From Tubiluchus corallicola (lineage: Eukaryota > Priapulida > Priapulimorpha > Priapulimorphida > Tubiluchidae), in the NCBI GenBank assembly GCA_030141605.1, contig JAQGDQ010002392.1, positions 1-64,000 on the forward strand: a DNA stretch of 64,000 bases, written 5' to 3'. A model generated the notes under the pieces. The model was not told the origin of the DNA. It worked only from the letters and a program-made list of their open reading frames with translations, and did not search any database. Below are positions 55,632-64,000 of the stretch, piece by piece. Position 1 is the first letter of the stretch. Every line of letters starts with the position of its first letter. The position numbers and the translations under genes are program-made.

Positions 55632-56061
55632 GAGAAACTCCAACAAATTACATACATACTATATCCAATATTTTAATTTTACTAACATTATCCTTTTGGA
55701 TAGAATAGTGCTAAGTTTTACTTTTTTATTTTTTAATTTTACAACTTATTGTATTACATTTGCTTTATACATACATTGTAAAAAAACTAAAACATAAAAC
55801 TATATGACTTAAAAACACTATTTAAACTATTAAAATAACAAAATTAATAAGCAATAGCTTATATTCTTGTTTGTAAAAACTGGTAATTTTTAATTCCCAC
55901 ACAAGAATAGTAAGTATAGCAAGGGCTGTATTTGTGGGAAGGGTATACCAGTACCTTACAAACGGATAAGTTACAGTTCCTTGCTTATTTTTTGTCCACA
56001 CTTTTTTATTTTTTATCTTCTTTGGAACTGGGGAGAGTAAAACTAAAACATTACTCTACTT
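55632..56061. other. Intergenic region with a structured element
   Basis: 430 bases between the replication gene and a small gene pair. It holds an isolated TACATTTG -7 box (55755-55762) and copy 4 of the interleaved inverted-repeat element on the minus strand. No gene can be supported. Confidence 0.6.
55868..55985 (-). ncRNA. Interleaved inverted-repeat element, copy 4
   Basis: On the minus strand the order is A (55985-55966), B (55962-55933), A' (55930-55918), B' (55901-55868). A/A' pair as AGCAAGG/CCTTGCT and CTGTA/TACAG; B/B' pair as TTTGTAA/TTACAAA, ACTGGTA/TACCAGT and TTCCCACA/TGTGGGAA. ACTTATCCGTTT-TAAGGTA-TGGTATACCC is shared with copy 3, while A and the ends of B are completely different in sequence yet still pair. 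Confidence 0.55.
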
Positions 56062-56272
56062 ATGAAAAAAAGAAGAACATCCCAACATTCAACTCCTTAT
56101 CAAACTACTCTATGCACGAATAGCAGAAATTAACCTCTGCATAAAACAGACCTCCGACAACAAAACACAACGCTACCTGCAAGAACTCAAAGACATTTAC
56201 AAACTGGATATAGGCAACCTCACCTATTTTCTTACCCAATACATCATCATCAAACACAAAAAGAAACAATAA
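56062..56272 (+). pseudogene. Small unknown gene a, first copy (frameshifted)
   Basis: ATG at 56062 is followed by a run of seven A. In this frame translation stops soon; with one A fewer the product reads MKKEEHPNIQLLIKLLYARIAEI and on to YIIIKHKKKQ (69 residues), which matches the ORF at 61564-61881 (RIAEINLCIKQTSD versus QIADIKYCITLTSD; LKDIYKLDIGNLTYFL versus LIDIYKLHINSLTVFL). A slippery A run may be true frameshifting, phase variation or a sequencing slip. Confidence 0.6.
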
Positions 56273-56293
56273 CCCCTTAAAACCCCTAACCCT

Positions 56294-56530
56294 ATGAACC
56301 TCAAAAAAGAAGTAAAAAGAATAGATACCATTATAGATTGTTTAGAATTTATATTACAACTACAAGAACGCTGTATATCCACCCAAGCCTTACAAGACCT
56401 TATTATGAAACACCTAAAAACCAAGTACAAACTACAACCCGATGAAATAGACGGACTTTTTGCACCCGATACACAATATTTACTGCAATTATATAAGAAG
56501 GGAACAAAAAAGCAAAAAATTGTATTTTAA
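56294..56530 (+). CDS. Small unknown gene b, first copy
   Basis: 78 residues, starting MNLKKEVKRIDTIIDCLEFI. Near-identical over the first 37 residues to the ORF at 61893-62114. All-helical and acidic/basic mixed; DEIDGLFAPDTQYLLQLYK is also shared. No family recognised. It lies directly before the methyltransferase gene, and the DNA of its 3' end overlaps an upstream extension of the mod frame. Confidence 0.65.
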   Translation: MNLKKEVKRIDTIIDCLEFILQLQERCISTQALQDLIMKHLKTKYKLQPDEIDGLFAPDTQYLLQLYKKGTKKQKIVF

Positions 56531-56579
56531 TGTTGTAACTAAATTATTTATTTTTACAGAAAATAAAACACGCCCACTT

Positions 56580-58628
56580 ATGCAACGACTTAAAGGAACA
56601 CTTACCGAAATAGAAAATACACTACTCCCTCACTACAAAGATAAAAAGGGCAAATTATTTAAAACCCAAATACAACAAGACGTAGAGGAAGACAAAGAAA
56701 CACTATTACAACTACTCATAGACAACCCAAAGCTAAAAACTATCTTTTTCAAAGAAGTAGGTAATACATTAGTATTTTGCAAAGAAAAATTTATGAGCTG
56801 TCTTATTCACAAAGAGTTTCTCCCTTCATCTTACACCCAATATAGTGGCAGTGTCGGTTTGTCCGATGGCAACTCTTTTCTCAAACAACGCAAAGAAGTA
56901 GTTCTCAACTTCCCACACAAAGACTGCATACTAGAAGGCGGACAAACCAAAGACCAACAAAAACTACAAGAGATATTCTACCACGAAACACTCGCCAACG
57001 ATGAAATAGACCAACTACTTGCCCCCAAAGTATTGACCAACACTGTGAAGCACGAATACAAAAACGGCAAACTTACAGCAACTCCACACCCCAGTTTTAA
57101 CCACCACGACAACCTTATCATCAAAGGCAACAACCTCATAGCCCTACACACTCTAAAACAACGCTACAAAGGGCAAGTAAAACTTATATACATAGACCCA
57201 CCATATAACACAGGTAATGATAGCTTTAACTACAACGATAGGTTCAACCACGCCTCTTGGCTTACTTTTATGAAAAACCGACTGCAAGTAGCAAGGGAAC
57301 TACTCAAAGAAGACGGGGTAATATTTGTGCAATGCGATGACAACGAACAAGCCTACTTAAAGATATTAATGGATGAAGTTTTTGGAAGGGAGAATTTTGT
57401 TAATTTAATTACCATAAAAACTAAATTGGCAGGTGTTTCTGGAAGTTCAGAAGGGAATAGTCTTCAAGATAATTGCGAATATGTCAATTTTTATGTAAAA
57501 AAAAGAAATAGTTTTAAAATAGAAGAAGTTATTTCGGATAAAATAGAGTTATTAGACTTTATAGAGAGCTTCAAAGTGGAAAATAAAAGTTGGAAATACA
57601 CAACTGTATTAGAAGAAGTTGATAATGGAGAATATTATAAATCAATAGATGCGGGAAACGGAGAAGAAATTAAGATTTTTAAGCACAAAAAATATTCCTT
57701 TAAATCTATTAACAAAATAGCAAAAGAAAAATATAATAATGACTTAGGAAAAGCTTACTATGGAGAAATTAATAAAGTTTTTAGAACTACAAATGCACAG
57801 TCTTCAATTAGACAAAGAATACTTAACGAACAACTTGAAGGTGAATTAATAAGTATTGAATATACTCCTATAAAAGGCAGGAATAAGGGTAAAATAACAA
57901 AACTGTATTATAAAGATAAAATAAGAAATTTAATTACATTTCTATCTGATGTAGTTTTAATAAAAGAAGACAAAATATATAAATTAGAAAAAAAAGGAAC
58001 ACTTTGGGATACGATAAATTACAATAATATCACAAAAGATGGTACAGTGAAATTTGAAAATGGTAAAAAACCCGAAGTCTTACTCCAAACAATATTACAA
58101 CTCTCTACTAAAGAAAACGACCTTGTGTTAGACTTCTTTGCAGGCAGTGGCACAACAGCAGCCGTAGCCCACAAAATGGGTAGGCAGTATATAGGCATAG
58201 AACAAATGGACTATATAGACACCATAACCAAAGTGCGACTACAAAAAGTAATACAAGGCGAGCAAGGAGGCATAAGCAAGGCAGTAAAGTGGCAAGGCGG
58301 AGGCAGTTTTACCTATGTAGAATTGGCACAATACAACCAAAAATACATCACCCTCATACAACAAACCCAAGACAAAGAAACCCTCCGCACTGTGAAACAA
58401 GACTTGCAAGACCACGCCTTCATCCGTTACGAGGTAAAAGATGAAAAACTCTTTACCCACGAGGCAGACTTTGACAACCTCACCTTAGAAGAGCAAAAAG
58501 AACTACTTATCCGCACCCTTGACAAAAACCAACTCTATATACCCTATAGCGAAATAGACGATAGTACCTACAACATAAGTGAAGAAGACAAAAAATTTAA
58601 TGCACAGTTTTACAACAGGAGTAAATAA
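56580..58628 (+). CDS. mod: Type III DNA methyltransferase (Mod)
   Basis: 682 residues from the ATG at 56580 (MQRLKGTLTEIENTLLPHYK); the frame is open to 56460 but overlaps the previous gene. It is a beta-class N6-adenine methyltransferase: motif IV DPPYNT (206-211) comes before the target-recognition region (about 270-500), and motif I DFFAGSGTTAA (518-528) after it. It methylates the recognition site and gives the complex its specificity. The recognition region (57390-58075) is visibly richer in A and T than the flanking parts, a sign of module exchange. Confidence 0.9.
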   Translation: MQRLKGTLTEIENTLLPHYKDKKGKLFKTQIQQDVEEDKETLLQLLIDNPKLKTIFFKEVGNTLVFCKEKFMSCLIHKEFLPSSYTQYSGSVGLSDGNSFLKQRKEVVLNFPHKDCILEGGQTKDQQKLQEIFYHETLANDEIDQLLAPKVLTNTVKHEYKNGKLTATPHPSFNHHDNLIIKGNNLIALHTLKQRYKGQVKLIYIDPPYNTGNDSFNYNDRFNHASWLTFMKNRLQVARELLKEDGVIFVQCDDNEQAYLKILMDEVFGRENFVNLITIKTKLAGVSGSSEGNSLQDNCEYVNFYVKKRNSFKIEEVISDKIELLDFIESFKVENKSWKYTTVLEEVDNGEYYKSIDAGNGEEIKIFKHKKYSFKSINKIAKEKYNNDLGKAYYGEINKVFRTTNAQSSIRQRILNEQLEGELISIEYTPIKGRNKGKITKLYYKDKIRNLITFLSDVVLIKEDKIYKLEKKGTLWDTINYNNITKDGTVKFENGKKPEVLLQTILQLSTKENDLVLDFFAGSGTTAAVAHKMGRQYIGIEQMDYIDTITKVRLQKVIQGEQGGISKAVKWQGGGSFTYVELAQYNQKYITLIQQTQDKETLRTVKQDLQDHAFIRYEVKDEKLFTHEADFDNLTLEEQKELLIRTLDKNQLYIPYSEIDDSTYNISEEDKKFNAQFYNRSK

Positions 58629-58643
58629 CTTAACTAAGACCTT

Positions 58644-58763
58644 ATGAAAAAAGAACATATAACATCATTCTTTGAGCAGAAAAACGGCTATCATTTTGTT
58701 GATACCAACGAAATGACAAGTCTCTCGCAAGACACTGCAAATCAGCAGCATAAGGCACATTAA
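58644..58763 (+). CDS. Possible 39-residue ORF between mod and res
   Basis: MKKEHITSFFEQKNGYHFVD start, stop at 58761-58763. It may be the 5' remnant of a lost gene. No other support. The remaining 100 bases before res are AT-rich without features. Confidence 0.25.
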   Translation: MKKEHITSFFEQKNGYHFVDTNEMTSLSQDTANQQHKAH

Positions 58764-58870
58764 ATATAATTATTTTACTTTTAATTTCAAAAAAACGGGA
58801 TACTTTTAAAAACAAATATTAATTGAAAAGACAGCTAAACAACTAAAAAAAATAAGATAACAACTACGCT

Positions 58871-61510
58871 ATGTTATACGAAGATTTACAAGGTAAAAGA
58901 GAAAGTAAAGACATACCCCAAACAATAGCAGACATAAAAGAGAGGCAACCCTTTTATATAAAACATCTCTCCAAACCATTAAGAGACTATCAATACCAAG
59001 CCCTTGCTCATTTAGACTATGTTTTTAATGACAAAGACCTTTATCTTGAAAACCAAATTAACACACACCTACTTTTCAATATGGCAACGGGTAGTGGTAA
59101 GACATTAGTAATGGCAAGTAACATACTCTACTTTTACGAGCAAGGCTACCGTAACTTTATCTTTTTTGTCAATAGAAATGTAATAGTCAATAAAACCAAA
59201 GAAAACTTTTTGAAAGAAGACAGCCCCAAATATCTTTTTACCCCTACCATAACCTACAATAGCGAACAAATACAAATCAATGAAGTAAGTAATTTTGATG
59301 AGGCAAACGACAAAGACATCAACATTATTTTCACCACTATCCACAATCTGCATACCAAACTAAATGACAATAGAGAAAACCAGATAAGTGCTGAAAGCCT
59401 AAAAGACACAAAAGTAGTTTTACTCTCTGATGAAGCCCACCACCTTAACAGTAAAATCTATCAAGACGTAGAAGATAATGAACGTACTTGGGGAGGAACT
59501 ATTAATAAGATATTAGAGACTAACCCCGAGCATATACTACTGGAATACACTGCCACCGTAGATTTAGAAAATGAAAAGATAGCTAATAAATACCAAGACA
59601 AGCTACTCATAAAATACAGCCTCAAAGAATTTTGGGAAGACACCTATTCTAAAGATATATATACCCTACTTACCAATACCAACCTTAAAGACCGCATACT
59701 CATAGGAATATTGATGAGCTATTACCGTGAGTTAGTAGCCATAAACAACAGCATAAACTTAAAGCCTATCATACTGGTAAAATCTAAAGACATTAAAAAA
59801 TCAAAGAAAGAAAGTCAAGAATTTTTAAACATAGTAGCCCACCTTACAGAAGGAGATATAAACCAAATAGCCCAACAAAAAGACCCACTTATACAAAGAG
59901 CCTTCAACTATTTTAAACAACACAACGTAGATAGCCAAGACTTAATCATACGACTTAAACAAAGATTTACCCAAGAGGTAACCCGCATTATCAACTCCAA
60001 AAACAAAAACTGGGTAGGCATCAAGGAAGATACTATAGAAGAACTAAACAACTTAGAAAATAACAATATACGCATTATCTTTTCTGTAAATATGCTCAAC
60101 GAAGGTTGGGATGTGTTAAACCTCTACGATATTATAAGACTGGATGAAACCGACAGCACCAACAAAAAAACTACCACCAGCGACCAACAGCTAATAGGTA
60201 GAGGATGTAGATATTACCCCTTTACTTACCAAGACAAAGACCCTTACAAAAGAAAGTTTGACAAAGACCTAAACAACGATTTAAGATGTTTAGAAGAACT
60301 CTACTACCATAGTAAAAATAACCAGCGATACATTGAAGCCCTCCGTACAGAATTAGAAAAAGAAGGCTTACCCATAATGAACCAGCAAAGGCAAACAGTA
60401 GAAGTTAAACTCAAAGAAAGTTTTAAAACAACAGACTTTTACCTCAATGGTTTTTTCTTTCAAAACAGAAAAATAAAAAAAGACAAAGCAAAAATTACAA
60501 GCATTGAAGATTATAAGGTAGAACCCAAATACTCCTTTGATATAAGCCCTCAACTCAATGTAACAAGCCAACAAGAGCTAAACAAAAACAATAATAAAAA
60601 CGAAAATACAGGAACAAAAGATAAAGAACTATTTAACAAAGAAATACGCCTTGCAGATATACCCTACAAAATACTTTACAAGGCTATGATGAAAAATACT
60701 TTTTACAACTTTAACAACCTTAAAAGCTACTATCCCAATTTACAGAGTAAAAAAGAGTTTGTTACAGACTATTTAAAAGATATTACCTCAGAATATAAAA
60801 CCACAGATACCAGTATAAGTCCTAATAATACCTTCTTGTTAAGATTGTCCGTATTGTTTTTTAATACTATTGAAAGAACAATGAAAAAGAACAATTACGA
60901 TTATGAAGGCACAACCAGCTTAGACCATCCAATACCCACAAAGGAAGTCATAAAAACTTATGAAAGAGAGTTTAAGCAAATCAAAATTGATGAAAAAGGA
61001 GAGGGACACTCCTTCAATGCAAGAAAACACCTATTCAACAATATTGACTTAGCAGGAGAAAACAATAGTTGGTATATATTTGAAGACAACTACGGTACAG
61101 AAGAAGAAAAAAGACTGATAGAATTTATACACAGCAAAGAACTCTACAACAATTATAAACAATTTTACCTGATAAGAAACCATTATGCTATAAAATACTA
61201 TGACTATACTACTGGGCGAGGCTTTGAACCCGACTTTGTATTGTTTATAGAAACACAAGAACAAGAAAAACGACAAATATTTATAGAACCCAAAGGAGAA
61301 CACCTTTTGGAAAGCGACCAGTGGAAAGAAGACTTTTTACTAAGTTTAGAAGAAATAACCAAGAAAAACCCAATAACCTATCATCAACACGAAAATTTAA
61401 CCATTATAGGACTACCCTTTTTCAATAACTCCTCACAAAAAATAAATACAAAATTTGAAAAGTCATTTAATGAAAAAATTAACTTAACCAAACAACAGAC
61501 ACAAACCTAA
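58871..61510 (+). CDS. res: Type III restriction enzyme (Res)
   Basis: 879 residues. The superfamily 2 helicase part has Walker A ATGSGKTLV (K77) and the DEAH box (187-190, LLSDEAHHLN); the second RecA domain carries NMLNEGWDV and QLIGRGCRYYPF. The C-terminal PD-(D/E)xK nuclease is visible as FEPDFVLFIE (D788) and IFIEPKGEH (E806, K808). It cleaves DNA when two unmethylated sites in opposite orientation are engaged. It is 242 bases after mod rather than directly adjacent, but co-directional. Confidence 0.93.
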   Translation: MLYEDLQGKRESKDIPQTIADIKERQPFYIKHLSKPLRDYQYQALAHLDYVFNDKDLYLENQINTHLLFNMATGSGKTLVMASNILYFYEQGYRNFIFFVNRNVIVNKTKENFLKEDSPKYLFTPTITYNSEQIQINEVSNFDEANDKDINIIFTTIHNLHTKLNDNRENQISAESLKDTKVVLLSDEAHHLNSKIYQDVEDNERTWGGTINKILETNPEHILLEYTATVDLENEKIANKYQDKLLIKYSLKEFWEDTYSKDIYTLLTNTNLKDRILIGILMSYYRELVAINNSINLKPIILVKSKDIKKSKKESQEFLNIVAHLTEGDINQIAQQKDPLIQRAFNYFKQHNVDSQDLIIRLKQRFTQEVTRIINSKNKNWVGIKEDTIEELNNLENNNIRIIFSVNMLNEGWDVLNLYDIIRLDETDSTNKKTTTSDQQLIGRGCRYYPFTYQDKDPYKRKFDKDLNNDLRCLEELYYHSKNNQRYIEALRTELEKEGLPIMNQQRQTVEVKLKESFKTTDFYLNGFFFQNRKIKKDKAKITSIEDYKVEPKYSFDISPQLNVTSQQELNKNNNKNENTGTKDKELFNKEIRLADIPYKILYKAMMKNTFYNFNNLKSYYPNLQSKKEFVTDYLKDITSEYKTTDTSISPNNTFLLRLSVLFFNTIERTMKKNNYDYEGTTSLDHPIPTKEVIKTYEREFKQIKIDEKGEGHSFNARKHLFNNIDLAGENNSWYIFEDNYGTEEEKRLIEFIHSKELYNNYKQFYLIRNHYAIKYYDYTTGRGFEPDFVLFIETQEQEKRQIFIEPKGEHLLESDQWKEDFLLSLEEITKKNPITYHQHENLTIIGLPFFNNSSQKINTKFEKSFNEKINLTKQQTQT

Positions 61511-61563
61511 ATTTCACACCTCATTTTTAGAGGCTTTTGTCTTTAAAAGTCTAAAATATTTTA

Positions 61564-61881
61564 GTGTCCCTACCAAATTATTTTATGTCCATAGTTTGTA
61601 GCAAATACCACAGACAGAACATTACGAAGGAAAACCCAAAGACACTTCCGCACTGTAATAAGAGAGAGAAAACACCCTCTACCGACCCCCAGTCTTTTAT
61701 ACAATTTCTTTTCTTTCAAATAGCAGATATTAAATATTGTATCACACTTACTTCCGATGCCAAAACAAGAAAATATCTTACAGAGCTGATAGATATTTAC
61801 AAGCTGCATATCAATAGCCTCACAGTATTTCTTTCTCAACACATTTTACAAGATTTAGAACAAGAAAAAAAGAAACAATAA
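61564..61881 (+). CDS. Small unknown gene a, second copy
   Basis: Up to 105 residues; the start is uncertain, as only the last ~65 residues (from TDPQSFIQFLFFQIADIKYC) match the first copy. The C-terminus LQDLEQEKKKQ is basic, as in the first copy (KHKKKQ). It lies 11 bases before gene b copy two, the same pairing as before mod. Confidence 0.5.
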   Translation: MSLPNYFMSIVCSKYHRQNITKENPKTLPHCNKREKTPSTDPQSFIQFLFFQIADIKYCITLTSDAKTRKYLTELIDIYKLHINSLTVFLSQHILQDLEQEKKKQ

Positions 61882-61892
61882 ACCCCTAACCT

Positions 61893-62114
61893 ATGAACCT
61901 CAAAAAAGAAATAAAACGAATAGATACTATTATAGATTGTTTAGAATTTATATTACAACTACAAGAACGCTGTATATCCACCCAACCCTTACAAGGCCTT
62001 ATAATGAAATACTTTATTGCAAACTATAAGCTAAATACGGAGGAAATAGACGAACTTTTTGCACCCGATACACAATATTTGCTACAACTATATAAACAGG
62101 TAGAGAAGGAATAA
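61893..62114 (+). CDS. Small unknown gene b, second copy
   Basis: 73 residues: MNLKKEIKRIDTIIDCLEFI, then QLQERCISTQPLQGLIMKYF and EEIDELFAPDTQYLLQLYKQ. Highly similar to the ORF at 56294-56530; DNA identity is highest over the first ~110 bases. Function unknown. Confidence 0.65.
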   Translation: MNLKKEIKRIDTIIDCLEFILQLQERCISTQPLQGLIMKYFIANYKLNTEEIDELFAPDTQYLLQLYKQVEKE

Positions 62115-62159
62115 AAAATGTTTTAAAAAAATGCTTTATATATATTTGTAAACTACAAA

Positions 62160-62345
62160 ATAAACATAAAACTTGTAAAGCAAAAAAACACCGACTTTGA
62201 TGCCTTAACATTGGAAGAACAAAAGAAAATACTAACAAACATCTTTGACAAAAACCAAATGTGCGTAAGCTACAGCGAAAGAGACGACAAAGTTTTCAAC
62301 GTTACAGAAGAAGAGAAAAAACATAGCAAAGCATTTTACAATTAA
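62160..62345 (+). pseudogene. 3' remnant of a second mod gene
   Basis: The frame reads NTDFDALTLEEQKKILTNIF, then DKNQMCVSYSERDD and EEEKKHSKAFYN before TAA. It matches the last ~60 residues of the intact Mod (ADFDNLTLEEQKELLIRTLD, DKNQLYIPYSEIDD, EDKKFNAQFYN). The rest of that mod gene is gone. Confidence 0.75.
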
Positions 62346-62351
62346 ACAACA

Positions 62352-63368
62352 ATGACAGATAAACCCGTAAAATATAGCGATGAACTAAGTGAATTTATAC
62401 TATACACCACCCCCAATGGAGATGTAAGAGTAAATGTATATATCCACAACGAGACAATATGGCTTACACAAAAGTCTATATCAGCATTATTTAATGTGGG
62501 CATTCCTGCAATTAGTAAACACTTAAATAATATTTTTGAAAGTGGAGAACTAAAGGAAAAGTCAGTTGTTTCCATTTTGGAAACAACTGCCTCCGATGGT
62601 AAAACCTATAATACAAAATTTTATAACCTTGATGCTATCATTTCAGTAGGTTATAGAGTAAATAGCCAAAGAGCCACACAATTTAGAATATGGGCAACGC
62701 AAACATTAAAAGAGTATATCATAAAAGGCTTTGCTATAGATGATGACAGACTAAAAAACAACTCTACTTTACTGGGCAAAGACTATTTTAAAGAACTATT
62801 AGAGAGAATACGTTCTATACGCACAAGTGAAAGACGTATATACCAACAAATAACCGATATATTTAGAGAATGTAGTATAGACTATGATAAAAACTCAACA
62901 ATAACAAAAAACTTCTATGCCAATGTTCAAAATAAATTTCACTATGCTATACACGGAAATACTGCGGGAGAACTAATATACAAAAGAGTAGATAGCAAAA
63001 AAGATAATATGGGACTTAGAACTTGGAAGAACTCACCAGATGGAAGAATTTTGAAAAGCGATACCACCATAGCCAAAAATTATTTAAACGAAAAAGAGAT
63101 TAAAAGATTAGAAAGAACAGTATCAGGCTATTTTGATTATTTAGAAAACTTAGTAGAAAACAGAGTTACCCTTAAAATGGAAGACTTAAAAAAGAGTGTA
63201 AATAAGTTTTTAGACTTCAATGAGTATAAAATATTAGATGGACTGGGTAAAATCTCCAAAGAGCAAGCAGATAGTAAAGCAAATAAAGAGTATGATGTAT
63301 TTAACAAAACACAAAAGATAGTCTCAGACTTTGACAAAATGATAAAAAAGTTAAACAAAAAAACATAA
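62352..63368 (+). CDS. RhuM-family protein
   Basis: 338 residues of the RhuM (virulence RhuM/DUF) family: EFILYTTPNGDVRVNVYIHN, WLTQKSISALFNVG, SDGKTYNTKFYNLDAIISVG, RVNSQRATQFRIWATQTLKEYI and GFAIDDDRLKNN are its signatures. The N-terminal part is a winged-helix-like DNA-binding region. RhuM genes are often beside restriction-modification genes; the biochemical role is unproven. It starts 6 bases after the mod remnant. Confidence 0.88.
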   Translation: MTDKPVKYSDELSEFILYTTPNGDVRVNVYIHNETIWLTQKSISALFNVGIPAISKHLNNIFESGELKEKSVVSILETTASDGKTYNTKFYNLDAIISVGYRVNSQRATQFRIWATQTLKEYIIKGFAIDDDRLKNNSTLLGKDYFKELLERIRSIRTSERRIYQQITDIFRECSIDYDKNSTITKNFYANVQNKFHYAIHGNTAGELIYKRVDSKKDNMGLRTWKNSPDGRILKSDTTIAKNYLNEKEIKRLERTVSGYFDYLENLVENRVTLKMEDLKKSVNKFLDFNEYKILDGLGKISKEQADSKANKEYDVFNKTQKIVSDFDKMIKKLNKKT

Positions 63369-63824
63369 GCTATAACGAACGACACACTATTCAACATTAC
63401 CCAAGAAGAGAAAAAACACAGCAAAGAGTTTTACTCGTTACCCAAAAACTCATAGCAGAGCTATTTCAAAAGTCCAAATCTACCATTAACGAGCATATCA
63501 AAAATCTATTTCAAGAAGAAGAATTAGAAGAACTTTCAGTTGTTCGGAATTTCCGAACAACTGCCTCTGATGGCAAAGATTATGATACTCTATATTACAA
63601 TTTAGATATTATCATTGCAGTAAGCTACAGAGTAAAATCTCCACAGGGTATTCATTTTAGAAAATGGGCAATGAAACAGTTAAAAGAATATATAGTCAAA
63701 GGCTTTGTAATAGATGATGAACGTTTATCCCGACTTGCCTTTTGACTACTTTGAGGAGCTATTAAAGAGAATACAAGATATTTTTATAACATACAAAAAA
63801 GAGAAAGTTTTAAAGAGGAACTAA
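63368..63824 (+). pseudogene. Second mod-tail/RhuM module, decayed
   Basis: Directly after the RhuM stop, a mod tail reads NDTLFNITQEEKKHSKEFYS. It is followed, in another frame, by a RhuM piece: LIAELFQKSKSTINEHIKNL, SDGKDYDTLYYNLDIIIAVS and QLKEYIVKGFVIDDERLSRL, stopping at 63743-63745. A last frame change gives DYFEELLKRIQDIF to 63824. The RhuM start and C-terminal half are lost. Confidence 0.75.
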
Positions 63825-64000
63825 GAAAAGGTTTAGACACCTAATACATCAATAGTTTAAAAATAAAATACTGAAATTTGTTGAATTCTCACTAATTTCA
63901 AAATACTCTATTTTGTTCAAAAAATTAGTAGTTCTCTAGCTCTTATTAAGCTCTCTGTTAATTAGTCATACTGCGGCTTGTAGCAGATTTTAGTAAATTT
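63825..64000. other. Right end of the window
   Basis: 176 AT-rich bases without an ORF, repeat or RNA gene that I can support. The right border of the island is not recognisable here. Confidence 0.5.

Noticed and set aside
56460-56579. Extended N-terminus for Mod
   Set aside because: It overlaps the conserved small gene b and has no resemblance to methyltransferases; the ATG at 56580 starts the family-like sequence.

Overview
The window is a low-GC chromosomal segment of a Bacteroidota, most likely a fermentative member of the Bacteroidales. Evidence for this: a SusC/SusD glycan locus, promoters of the TTTG-N19-21-TAnnTTTG type, a biotin-dependent methylmalonyl-CoA decarboxylase operon (succinate to propionate), a signal peptidase I with a long insertion, and a protein with PorE-like architecture. 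I cannot name the genus from sequence alone.

Layout. 0.2-4.6 kb: propionate operon (epimerase, decarboxylase alpha, OadG-like, biotin carrier, sodium-pump beta subunit) ending in a clear terminator. 4.8-9.9 kb: housekeeping genes on the minus strand (panB, WbqC-like, lepB, dapB, ffh). 10.2-14.4 kb: a GH92 alpha-mannosidase divergent from a GH29 alpha-fucosidase. 14.4-16.2 kb: about 1.7 kb with almost no coding capacity, holding three copies of an unusual structured element plus decayed small ORFs. 16.2-24.9 kb: six tandem paralogues of a pentapeptide-repeat membrane protein, each preceded by the same ~175-bp repeat. 25-27 kb: a membrane zinc peptidase, hisIE and cutC. 27.1-40.8 kb: a minus-strand glycan locus (GH125, two GH92, SusD, SusC, GH2 beta-mannosidase) that, with the fucosidase and third GH92, fits stripping of host high-mannose or complex N-glycans.

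41.2-44.5 kb: the most exciting locus. It is a stand-alone type VI-B CRISPR system: eight identical 36-nt repeats, seven 29-30-nt spacers, then a single 884-aa effector with one R-x4-H HEPN motif near each end (R69/H74, R796/H801). It is clearly shorter than classical Cas13b and has no csx27/csx28, cas1 or cas2 beside it. 44.7-50.5 kb: tRNA-Arg(TCG), trmD, a PorE-like TPR/propeller/OmpA protein, a TPR protein and the CCA-adding enzyme.

50.7-63.9 kb: an integrative island opened by a tyrosine recombinase whose promoter is overlapped by three 12-bp repeats. It carries a Fic remnant, an ORF6N protein, an excisionase, a probable replication initiator, a type III restriction-modification pair (mod/res) flanked by duplicated pairs of unknown small genes, and decaying mod-tail/RhuM modules. 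A fourth copy of the structured element from 15-16 kb lies inside this island, on the other strand. Its four arms are interleaved (A-B-A'-B') and both pairings are kept by compensatory change between copies, so it is a candidate undescribed structured RNA or DNA element.
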